Part shown: positions 36,001 through 48,000 of the stretch, piece after piece
Numbering within the stretch: position 1 is the first letter of the stretch
How the letters are laid out: the number at the start of each line of letters is the position of its first letter
Assembly (NCBI GenBank): GCA_944989445.1
Contig: CALYLW010000127.1
Coordinates: 1,030,490 to 1,094,489, forward strand
Direction: 5' to 3'
Origin: Ampullaceana balthica
Lineage: Eukaryota > Mollusca > Gastropoda > Lymnaeidae
Length of the DNA: 64,000 nucleotides
The notes under the pieces: model-generated
Databases searched by the model: none
The model's input: only the letters and a program-made list of their open reading frames with translations
Told to the model about the DNA's origin: nothing
Translations under genes and position numbers: made by a program

Positions 36001-39000
36001 TTTTAATAACTGCATTGACATGGGGATTCCATGATAGTTTCTCATTTATTAAGACTCCTAAGTATTTTGCATCTTTAGTTTGGGTCAGTTCTTTTCCATG
36101 AATGTAATATTTTGAATTTATTTGTTTCTTTTTCTTTTTTACTCTTAACAGTTGACACTTTTCTGGGTGGAAAGACATGTTCAGTTAGTTTCCCACTTTA
36201 TCAATTCATCTAAGTCTTTTTGTAAAATTTTGCTATCTTTTTCTGATTTAATTGTTCTATAGATTATACAATCATCATCAAATAACCTAACTTTTTTTTC
36301 CTGTTGAGATGTTGGGTAAATCAAAATTCTTGGCGGAGATAGAAAATGAAAAATATCTCTGCCTGGTAAAGGCTACATTAACAAATATCACCACACTTCT
36401 TAAGGTAGAAGTCATTTTAAAAAATTCAATTCTAATCCAATATCTCATTTGATTCAATTTGATATGAAATTTCATACAAGGATATACATATTTTTGTTGG
36501 TTTGTTAAGTGACTGGTATATTTTAATACATTTTTTGCAAAGTATGGGTGGGTGTTTAAAGAAATGGGCTCAGACTTTTTAGCACTGATAGTCTACAAGA
36601 GGCTCTTTTGATTGATGATTCATCAAAGTCTTTTTGCAACAGCCTACATTTCTTTCTGTGGCCCGAGCGTGTCTTTTTTAAAATTGTCTCTTGTCATCGA
36701 TTTCATCATCATAAATAAAAGCTTCATGCTTTTTCTTAAACATCTTTATTTCTATAATTTATTTTTAGAATTATTTTTATCCTTGTCTAATTAATGTATT
36801 TATTCATGAAAGAAAAGTGTGAATAAGAAAAACAACTGTTTTTTTTAAAATCCTTATCCATTTCTGCACAGATATCTTTATTATCATCAATTAATAAAAA
36901 CTAAACAATTTAAAAAAAAATAATTTGCAAACCTATCAAATTTTGATTCAATCCAAAATGGTGTTTGGGCCACGGGGAGTTCGCAAAAAAATATCTGGTG
37001 CTTAACCAGTAACTTCCCGTATCCCCCGCCATCGCCCGATAGCGTTTTATACCGTATGCCTGCTGTAGCCCGCCATCGCCGACTTTATACACATAGCAAA
37101 TAAACGATGTATTGGACCATAAAAGTTTGGTTTAAAATGGTGGACAAGCTATAGTTGGAAAGTAGAAAAGCTCTACTTCCTCTTCCTTTTTAGTGGAACG
37201 AAATACACTGAGAAACACGCAAGCTACACATTTTTGAATCTCAACATTGAAAGCATGGCATTCAGATACTTGGAAAGTTTGGTTCAGCCTTCAGTGTCCA
37301 ATATTTCAAACAATTCTGACAGTGATAGCGATTCAAATGAAAGTGACATTGAAAATGGAATTGGAGAAACACCTTTTGAAAGTGTAATTAACAGTGAATT
37401 TGAAAACGAGAGCACTGACAACGACTCGATAGGTGATGATAGCGATAATGAAGCTACTCCTACCCGAGACTTTTCCCTGGAGTGCTAATCTCAATCCATT
37501 GGAAATTGACATGTTTACATCAGGAGTTGGGCCTAATCTTGACAATGTAAACATTGAATATCAGTCGCAGCCATTAGAATTTTTAAAATTATTTTTTCCT
37601 GATAATTTAATTGAAATTATTCCTGACCAGACGAATTTGTATGCTGCCCAGAGAAATGCAAACAATTTCACCCCTGTCACAGTCCGTGACATTCAAACCT
37701 TCATATATATAAATATGATGTTTGGTGTCCACAAATTGCCTGCCTATACGATGTGTGGACAGACATGATCAGCTGAGATCATACTACCCTATTGGCAGAT
37801 AAAGTCACAAGTGGTGAGGATGCTGCTTATGGTTTCTAATTGAGGTGGCGTGCTGAACGCATACATCTTGTACAAAAACATGTCACGCCCCCCGACATCA
37901 AAGCCAGTTTCCCATTTAAATTTTCATATGGACATTGCCGGTAGCCTAATGAAAGGCTCTTCAAGGAAAAGAAGGCAGGTGGAGGTCCCTGCTGCTGGGG
38001 CTTTGACTGTTCCTGGAACTTCTGTGGAGCATCGCAGGATTCGGCTCCCACAATGTTTTCAGTGTCGCCAGAAAAATATCCGCTATGAGTCTAATAAAAG
38101 ACCTAAAACTGTGTTTGGATGTGTGTTGTGTCACACACACCTTTGTGATGAGATGTGTTTTGCTCAGTTTCATGCACAATTAAACTGAGGTTAAAATTTA
38201 TCAATAAATGTTAAGAAATTATCCTTTAAAATTGCATTTTTTACATATTTTCAAATTAATGATTTTTTTATTATTTTACTTCTAAACAAACCCATACATA
38301 TTTGGTATCATCTGTTAGGTAATTCATTTATCTTCACACTGATATTTTTTTTACACCAATTAGATTTGAAACTAGTGAGGTGCATTGATTTTTGTAAAAG
38401 AACTTAAATAGTTTTTTTTTATTCCCCTTGCGTTGGGATAATATGGATGTTTTAATGTCAAGGCTAGGGGAAGTTAATGGTTAAAGGATGGATTGCGAAA
38501 AAGTAGGCGGTCTGAGAAGGGGTAATTGGAAATTTATGTAGATCATATTTCGTTTAACTAATCAATCAACAAAGCTATAGTATTAGTAATGAGTTTTAAT
38601 ATTAATTATAACTAAAGTTACCGGTAAATGGTCCAAAGTTCATGACCAGTCCTGTCTGAATTTTGACTGGTTGACCTGGGTACTTACTTTTCAACTGATC
38701 AGCATGATCCATTTCAGCTTCATTAAATTTAATTTACCATCTTGTAACTGGCATTCACTAGGAATCATAATTAAAAGAAGCTTATTGCTTTACAGTGTTT
38801 TTATATTGCCAATGACACAAGTCTTGTAGTGTTTATCTATAATTTTAGTTTGTCGCTATGACTTAAAGTATTGCATACAAATTATTTCAATTAACTAAAG
38901 ATAGTCACTGACGTTTGAAAATTTAGCTTTTAAATAAATATCATTGTTTTGTATTTTAATCCTTGGCCCTAAACTTAATTTACTATATTAGTCCTTAGAA

Positions 39001-42000
39001 TGTTCTCTCTTGTAAAATAACTTTTTAAAATAAAAAATGTGTATTAATATATTCTCATGTTCATTAAAAGCTGGAGGAAACAAAGGTCTTCACTCCATCC
39101 CAAATGAAAATTCCAGAAGCTGAACCTGTCTTGAGTGAGGCACCAAGTTCCCTGGGACAGAGGTTAGTACCGTTAGTTAAAAGTTTTTAATATTTCTTTT
39201 TAGGTTATTCTAGTTTCAGCATACAAATTTTGAATACAGTTATATATTTTAGATATTTTTAATTTAAACATGTATGTTTCAACAGGTTAGATGTTGGAAG
39301 CTTATTTATTGAGTCAGCAAAGTTTTCCAAGGCACCCGACTATAGCAAACCAACAGGGGATGCATATATAACACAATTTAACCAAGCTGCCACAGAATCA
39401 ATCAAGAATACCATTGGGGTTAGTTTTTTTTGTTTTTGTTTGTTAGAGGATTTCATTAGTTTGTTCAACCACATGAAGAAATTTCACCTGGTTTCTCATT
39501 CCATTTCTTTGAATTAAAATATATGTCACTTGTAAACATTGCATAATTTTTAATTACAAGTAAAGTCAATAGTGCGCTCGCCTCACAAGCTGAGGTGCAT
39601 GGGATCTAGCCCATGTTAAGGCCTCAATAAAAATGTTAATGAATAACTATTGCTAATAAGTCCTCCGCTGCCTTGGAGAGGAGATGGATGCCACCAAGTC
39701 TACCAAGTCCCCAGAAAGTTCTAATGGAAACATTAGAACCCCCTACAACCACACGAGGTTATTGGACCACCTTTCTGAAAATTTTTCCAAAGTGTATAAA
39801 AGTTTTCTTAAAGCAGTGTTTCTCAATTATTTTCTGTCAGGCCCCAGGAAGAAAGAAAATTTTTCGCGCCCCCCCTCCCCGCACGGCTATAAATACATTC
39901 GAAACTGGTTAAGTCGACGGCGTTGGGTATGAAAAATGTCGTCGACATAACCGATGATCGAGTTAAAACAAAAACCTGTTTGGCGGCAAAATATTAACAT
40001 GTGCTTGAAATTTCTTTATGTACATGATTAACCCTAATATTTCTTCACTCTTTCCTAAGGTTGTAATGACCGTTCGTTTTAAGGACCGTTTAAAATTTAA
40101 ATATAACCATGTTTCCCACTCAGGAAAACGGGAAAAAGTCGGGAATTCTTAAAAAAATTTCTCAGCCTTGAAAGTCGGGAAAAGTTATGACTAATCTGGA
40201 ATTTATATATATATATATTTATGCCGAAGTAAAGGACTTTGATTACGTCTCTGTCATGTTTCGATTCCATTTAATTAAAAATAAGTTACCAGTTTATAAT
40301 TGTCTGCGCATGCGCTAAAAGGTCAAAGTTTACGCCTCGCCTAAGTTTACGCCTCGCCTAGTCCGTCGAATCAGCGAATAAAAAAAAATTAAACATATCA
40401 ATATGGTAATTTTAAGTTTAATGCTTTTGACGTGCAGGATATATGTTACTATCAGAACGCTCTTGAATTTCCTCAGTCTTGTAATAATATAAATAAGACT
40501 ATTGTGGCCTTGACCGTTGATCACAGCACGCTGTGGGCTGTGTGTTAGACCTCGGCCGGCAACTATGTCTAAGCGAATTTTTAAAAAATCATTCCTTATC
40601 AGAATTCGACCTCCAAAAGTGATGGCGTGTATATTAATAATATTATATACATGTACTGGAATATTAAGAAAATGATTTGATTTCATCGTCACGCGCGTGT
40701 TAGTGTCAAATTCACGTATCTTACTGGTAACAAAGCAACAACAAACTTTTAAAAGAATAATAATTTTTTATTTATTTATATAAAAAGTAATAAAAACCAC
40801 CATCGATTCTCGATACAAACCTTTATTTTCAATTCTAAAGATATTCGTTTATCTTAAAAAATAAAATGATCAATGCATCAGAAAATGAATTAAATTTAAT
40901 AATAATATAACATGCAATGCGAAATAATGACGGATTAAAGATCACTAACGCCGATTTACGGGCACCTCGGGTGAATACATCTAATTCACACATGGATCGA
41001 AAAAGAAAGAAGATAATAACATCCGGTAATTTTTATTGAAATCTCGTAGAATCACACAATAGCCAGAAGTCTCGTAGAAAGCGAGATGTCAACACTATTT
41101 TGAACTAAAAATGCATTGCTGGGCGAACCGACGAGAATCGAGCTAAGCAACGTTGAGTTGCAAATTTGGCCCTCTTTTGTGCTCGAGGTATTAGGTTTCG
41201 GCGACTTAGAAAAATCGAATTAGCCGATGAAAAAATGCTAAGACAAAGAGAGAATTTGGCGGTTCCAATAAAAAACCTCGAGATAGTGGGGTGGTCGAGC
41301 TAACCGAGCTCGAGGTAAGTGGGTTCGACTGTAGTATCATTTGTCTATAAAATTGTTATAAGTACACCTCTACATAACGGTCAAACGAACCTCGCCCCCC
41401 CCGGGGGGCGCACCCCACTATTTGAGAAACACTGTCTTAAAGTCGTTATTAAAAATTCATGTTTTAAATTGTACCCTAGGAAGAAATTTTATACATAAAC
41501 GTGTTCCCTTTAAATGTAATGTTTAACGGTTTCTAGTGACTATATTACTTTGGGTCATTCCTGTTTTTAACGCAATTTCCCTTGGAAAAATTGCGTTTAT
41601 AGATTCGAAATGTATGTAACGCTTGCACATGCAACTCCTCCTGAATCATACCAGATAGAGGGTTCGGGTCTTTATCAAATATGCTAAGGAGGTCCCAAGG
41701 ATGTGCAACGGCCTAAAAAATACCAAAAAGGTTTACTGGATTTCCTGGAAACCCCAAAAAATCCCTAAAAAATATCTGTATTTTGTCAATTTCTCGCCAA
41801 CCATAACATCTATTGGGTTGAAAAAAACTTTCAACAATAGCTAATAATATTTTGGAGAAGGAATTTTTTCAAAAATCTTTTTTGGTCCGACTCCCGTAAT
41901 TTAAGAAGCAATTTTTGAAGGCAATTGTTATTTTCAGTTTCATAATTATTGATTTGAAATGACTTATAATGTAATCTAGAATGATAGTTAATGGGCTTTT

Positions 42001-45000
42001 CCCACTTTGTGAATGCTAATGTTAGATTGTTGCACGGTGCGCATTATATTGACACATTCTTGGTGTGATGTAGCGTGAGGGGACATGAGGTTATATTGTG
42101 TTTAGTTTCAGAATTACTTATTTGAATCGACTTAAATGTCATCTAGAATGATTTCCCTTGATAAAAAATCGGAAACTCCTTGTTGGAAATTGCGTTTAAT
42201 TACTCATTTGAGTTTTTATTTCGTTTCTTTAAAAAGCAGTATAAGCAGAGTCTATCTCATTTCCTTGTGTGTACCATTTTAATTATTGAATGTGTTCAGA
42301 AATTTTTGTTTAACTTTCACATTTTTTAATATAATAAATGGAAATGAATTTGACAACATCCATTTTATTCATAAAATGGCAACATACTAATAATACATGT
42401 TAAATATTTCAAGATCAGACTTTAAATCATTTATAATTCTTCTTGTTTTCAGATAGGCAGTTCTTCAAGACCTCCAGTATCTTTAAATTCTCTTACAATG
42501 CCTCAACAATCCTCATCCAATACCCTTGGCTTGTCATCTCTTAGTCAAAGTACTGGACATGGACAAGGGGGAGCTGGTGTCTTAGCTAATCTGTCACAGC
42601 AAGGATCTCAATCATCGATGTCACAAACTATTACACAGCTGTCTCAAATATCACAGTCAGCTTCTCAAGGCATATCTCAAATAGGATTGTCTTCCCAGCA
42701 GCAGTCTAACAGAGATCAAGTGCCCCCAGTACAATCCAGGATTCCTTCTGTGATGCAACAGCAGCAGCAAAATATGAGCATCCCAACTAGCATGAGTGCT
42801 AGCTTACAACAAAGACCTAAGCCACAAAGATCAAAATTACCACCTCCATCCAAGGTACTGGCGTGTACCCTTTGAGTAAATTATGATCCCGTATATTTTA
42901 AAAAAATTGTATAACACTATTCTATATAGGAAAGGATTTTGTGAGGTGATATTGCTATCAATTTTATTAAGTGCCAATCATTACATAACAGATAAAGGTG
43001 TCAAATTTTCTAAAATTACCTACCCAACTTGTGGCTACCCGTAAAGGGGGTATTTTACTCAAAGCATGGTGCTAATTGGTCTGCCTTCATGGGCAGAAAA
43101 TAACAATTCTGTGATAGATCTCAAATGTTCGTGCTTTGGTTAACAAATTTTTGTGTGTGTAACAAAGAAGTTATTGATTTGGGTTGGTGACAATGTTTCC
43201 TCAAAGTTCCGTTGATCTGTGTGGCAAAAAAAAGCTGGTGTGCAAAGTTGTGCAGCATTCATTTTTTTCTGTGGAAAGTTATATTATCAAAATTTGCTGC
43301 GCTGTAACTCCTTACTGCTGCCTGGAGTCAGGCAGATAGCTGCATTGTTTACAGGGGGCATTTACTTTCCTTTGCAACTGTGTTATTTCGGGTAGCCATT
43401 CACAATTTTACTACCCTGGTATTAGTACTGCAATAAGTTCCTGTTGACAGCCCTGTAAAAAACTTGAAGTTTAGAATTTAAAGTAGGTTATATTTAAAGG
43501 CTAAACAAATTCTTTTTTATGCAGATTCCAGCCTCCGCTGTGGAAATGCCTGGACATATTCCAAGAAATCCACAACTGGATTTGCAGTTTGGAATAGACT
43601 TCAGTTCAGAATCTTTTGGATTCAATACAAGCAATGATGATGTAGAAGTATCTAACACTTACACATCATCAACCTCTAATGGGTATGCTTTTAAAAAAAA
43701 ATGTTGACAGTTCCTGGCGGATGAACTTCTGATGCACTTCCCACATTTAAAATTTGCCGTTCCCCCCTACCCTACAACTTCTTAAGTGGCATGTTTTTAA
43801 CAAAGAGAGGCTTCCTGAAATTTTATCTTGTTAAATTGTAATATATAATCATTATTCTTTCACATCATTTTGTATCTAGTATTTGTTATTAGAGTTAATA
43901 CTTATTATTCTCCCTACAAAAGAGTAAAATGGGGTATTTTTATATTTTGTCTGCTTAGCACAAAGAAAATTGCTCATCCCTTTTATTCAATTTCAGTTCA
44001 TCATCTGTGATATCTAACCATTTGGGCCAAGCTCATGTAAGCAAGCCTAGTGATGGAAGTACAATGGTGTCAAATTTAAAATCATCCCCCTCTGCTGGAT
44101 CAAATAAAGGCCTGACTACAATGGAGTCTCAACAGTCAAGTAGACAGTCAACAGTGTTTCACAACTCTGTCTATACTGCTTCTCCACCAAAGAATGAAAA
44201 TCCAAGTTTAGACAGAGAGCAGAATAAGGTTATAGTTTTAAAATATTATGTTGTTGGTGCATAGTGAAAATGTTATGTTATCATCAGTTCAAAAGTACAT
44301 CTGAGAAACTTTTAAAGACAAATGAAATTAAATAATTTTTAATATTTATTTCAACCATGTGAATCATATTTCTTCAGTTAGAGCATAAATCCAGTCCAAT
44401 GATGTCGCAACGTTCTGGGCAAATCAATCAGAAGCTGAACTCAGGTATTATTACAATTTGTTCGTTATTGCTCACATTGATTTTTAAAATTATTAATTAA
44501 GCTTAAATAAGATTCAGGACCGGCCTTAACAATTGGGGGGCCCTATGCGAAACGGATTGTGCGGGGCCCATTCTGGGTAGAGATAAAGTGAAAATTAAGA
44601 TTTTGTAATAGAAAATAAGTGTGTGGCCCACTGGGCTGCATAGGCCGGTCTTGATAAGACGCTGTTTATTGATTTTTCAACTATGCTTAATGAAATCAAT
44701 TATCTAAAACAACTTAACTGCTACCGTCGTTCAATTGCAGGTTCTTTGCCTCAAAACAAAACTGAGACTTCAAGTTATCCAACAGCAAACGGATATGCTC
44801 CTCCTTACCAAACTCACCAGAAGGCCTCAAGTATATCTCAAACTCAGACATATACTCATACAACAAATTCTCAGCCTCCACAAGGCTCAGCTTTCCAGGG
44901 ACAATATCCAGCTAGTCAGTCATCATACCCTTCAAGTGGACAGAATCAGTTTGCAGCTCCTCCTAATTCCAGTCAATTTCCCTCTGCTGGCCAACCTCCA

Positions 45001-48000
45001 CAATACAACAATTCTCAGAGTCAATACTCGTCTGGACAGGCTCAATTTGCCTCATCAGGGGCAACGAACCATCCTCCAATACCCCATTCAAATCACCAAT
45101 CTCAGTATTCTGCTGGAGCTCAAAACAGTTACGCTACTGGTGGACAGTCCCAGTATTCTGGTTATCAGAACAACAGTTCATTCCCTTCACATCCTCCCTC
45201 ACAGCCAAACTATCCCACATCTAATCAAACTGGTGGACCTAGTAGTTCATTGTACCCAGTTGCAACACAAACCAGTGGATCATCATATTCTCAGTCAAGT
45301 TCATACCAGTCACCATCTGCAGGATCATACCATAGAGAGGGCCAACAAAATGTTCCAGCCACGACTCAATCAAGCACTGGTGTCACCTTTTCCACTGCTT
45401 CCCAATCGGTTACATTGAAGGCTGCCAGTTCACAGACCAATACAAATTACAATTCGCAGAGCTTCACTGCTACACCAGCTCCTTTACAGCCATCAACTTT
45501 GGTGGCGAATAAGCTGGGTGAAAGTCTTTCCAAAATGACATTAAAGGATACTTCTACTCTTGATAGTCATCAGTCAGTTCAGGTACGTACTTCCTAAGCT
45601 AGAGTATTAGTTTTATCCTATTTCTTATGTGATGCAAAATTACCTTGAAAGTATAAATAAAATAATAGTCCAAGTCACTGGCTCACTGGATGGCTGTGTA
45701 ACACTGAGGAACGATGTACAACAGTCTATAGCAGTTTTAACAAATCTTTGTGTGTTGATTAGCACTAAAAAAAATAGGGAGTGTCTATTGGTAGTCGAGT
45801 ACCAATAGCAGGTCCCTGCGGCTATTGGGAAACAGTTATTTATACCATCCAATGGGATTAAAAGAACACTTAATAGCTACTAATATAGCTAGGGGTCTAC
45901 CGATATATCGGCAATATCGGTAGCATGTAAAGGTCCCGATATTGACGTCACCGATATTTCATAATAAGTCATATTTTGACCCAAAAAAAACAACTATCAT
46001 TTACATTTACAATATCTCGACAAATTAATATATCGATCCCGATACCGGTATTGAAATAGCCAAAAGAGTCCTAGTATTAATATCTACAGCCACGATACAG
46101 TGTGCCATGTGCTATGATATTTTTTAGGTATGGGCTGATTTTCGAATGCTCGGAAATACTGTGTAAATAGTGCCGATGCCAAGTATACCGTGAATGCTCT
46201 AATAAATGTATAACACGTAAACATTATGTTCATGTAATTGCTCTAATAGCAAAGATGCACGCAGAATCGCAGATGTCTAAAACATTTAGTTTCGTATGGA
46301 ATAACAAAATGTACCGTGTGCAGACTTGTCATTAGCAACCATTCATCCTTCAACCTCATTTCACTCTATTACTATTGCTTTGTTCTCATTGTTTCATTCA
46401 TAAAAGGTGGCAGTGTGCAAAAGCCATTAAACTATTGGTTAGAATTAATAATTATTAGTCAAAAGTTGAAGTTTCAAAAGCAGTACCTAATTTTGCTTGT
46501 ACATTTTCATAAAGGACGGTTCGTTTTGTCATGAGTCCTATGATCTGGAACTTGTAAACACATCAGAAACTTCGTTTCGGAAAATAAATAAATCTGTAAT
46601 ATCGGCATAACTGGATATCGGTAGAGTGTAGACCCCTAATTATAAAATATAAATAATTACGAGTGATAAATTTAAGAATGGCGTCATCAAATATGACCGC
46701 TGTTGTTTTTTTTGTTGTCCTAACAAATACTCATATCGGGAAAAAATATCGGTAATATCGGCAAAAATGCATATCGGTAGACCCCTAAATTATAAAATAT
46801 AAGTAATTACGAGTGATAAATTTAAGACTGACGTCATCAAATAAGACCGCTGGTTTTTGTCCTAACAAATACTCATATCGGCACAAAAAAATATCGGTAA
46901 TATCGATTTCGGCAATATCGGCAAAAATGCATATCGGTAGACCCCTAAATATAGCCGTTTAAAATTCACTTAATGTACCAAACATCCTTGGTCTCATTAT
47001 AGAGAGTTGGACTGGTGAACTGAATTAGAACAGTCATGGGTTTGATTTTCGGTTGAGCCTAATAGTTTTTTTTCTTTTCTTACAAAAATTCTTATAATTA
47101 CGACTAAATTAGATCTTTTAGGGTTAGGGTTAGTTGTCTATTTTTTAAATTAAAATAGAAAAACAAATTTATAAAACTAATGAAATCAACTTAAAATTCT
47201 TATAATTAATGTACGATTAAATTAAATCTTTTAGTTTTAGGGTCAGTGTTAGGGTTAGTTGTCTATTTTTTACATTAAAATAGAAAAACAAATTTTTAAT
47301 ATAGGAACTGAAACTAATAAATTATTTAAAATTCTTATAATTACAATTAAATTGGAGCTTTTAGTTTTAGGGTCAAGGTTAGGTTTAGTTGTCTATTTTT
47401 TACATTCAAACATTACATCAAACTCAGAATATCACCTAGTTGTAGTTTTATTAACAATTAATAATAGCGAACTACCAATAGCGACAACCGGAAATGGCTA
47501 TTGGTAGTCGAGTACCAATAGCTCTCTAGAAGCTATTGGGAACTGACTACCAATAGCCCAGCCAAAAAATATTATATGTTGTTATTTTTTGATCTTATAT
47601 TTTAATAAAGGTGTGCACCGTGTGGTGCGCAAAATAAATTTAAAATAAAGTCTGCAGTAAAAAAAAATTGTATGCAGTCATTGTTTTAGCTCATATTTTA
47701 ATTTTGGAAAAGGGAACGATGTAAAAAGAGGTTTTGATGATGGTTAATTATAAAATACTTTGTGTACATTCCAGGAAGTTTAATATTTCGTATTTATCAA
47801 ACAAGGATAAATTACTTGGGCTTTTGACAAACAAAAAAAGTGGGCGCCATAGGCGCCCTACAACCCCTATTATAAAATACTTTGTGTACATTTCAGAAAG
47901 TTTAATATTTCGTATTTATCAAAAAAGGACAAATTAGTTGGGCTTTTAAAAAAAAGTGGGTGCCACAGCACAATCTAGTTTTATATACTTTAATTGTTTA

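Noticed and set aside
47115..47140. Telomere-like TTAGGG repeats
   Set aside because: Only about two and a half units inside a diverged tandem repeat; too short for an interstitial telomere.
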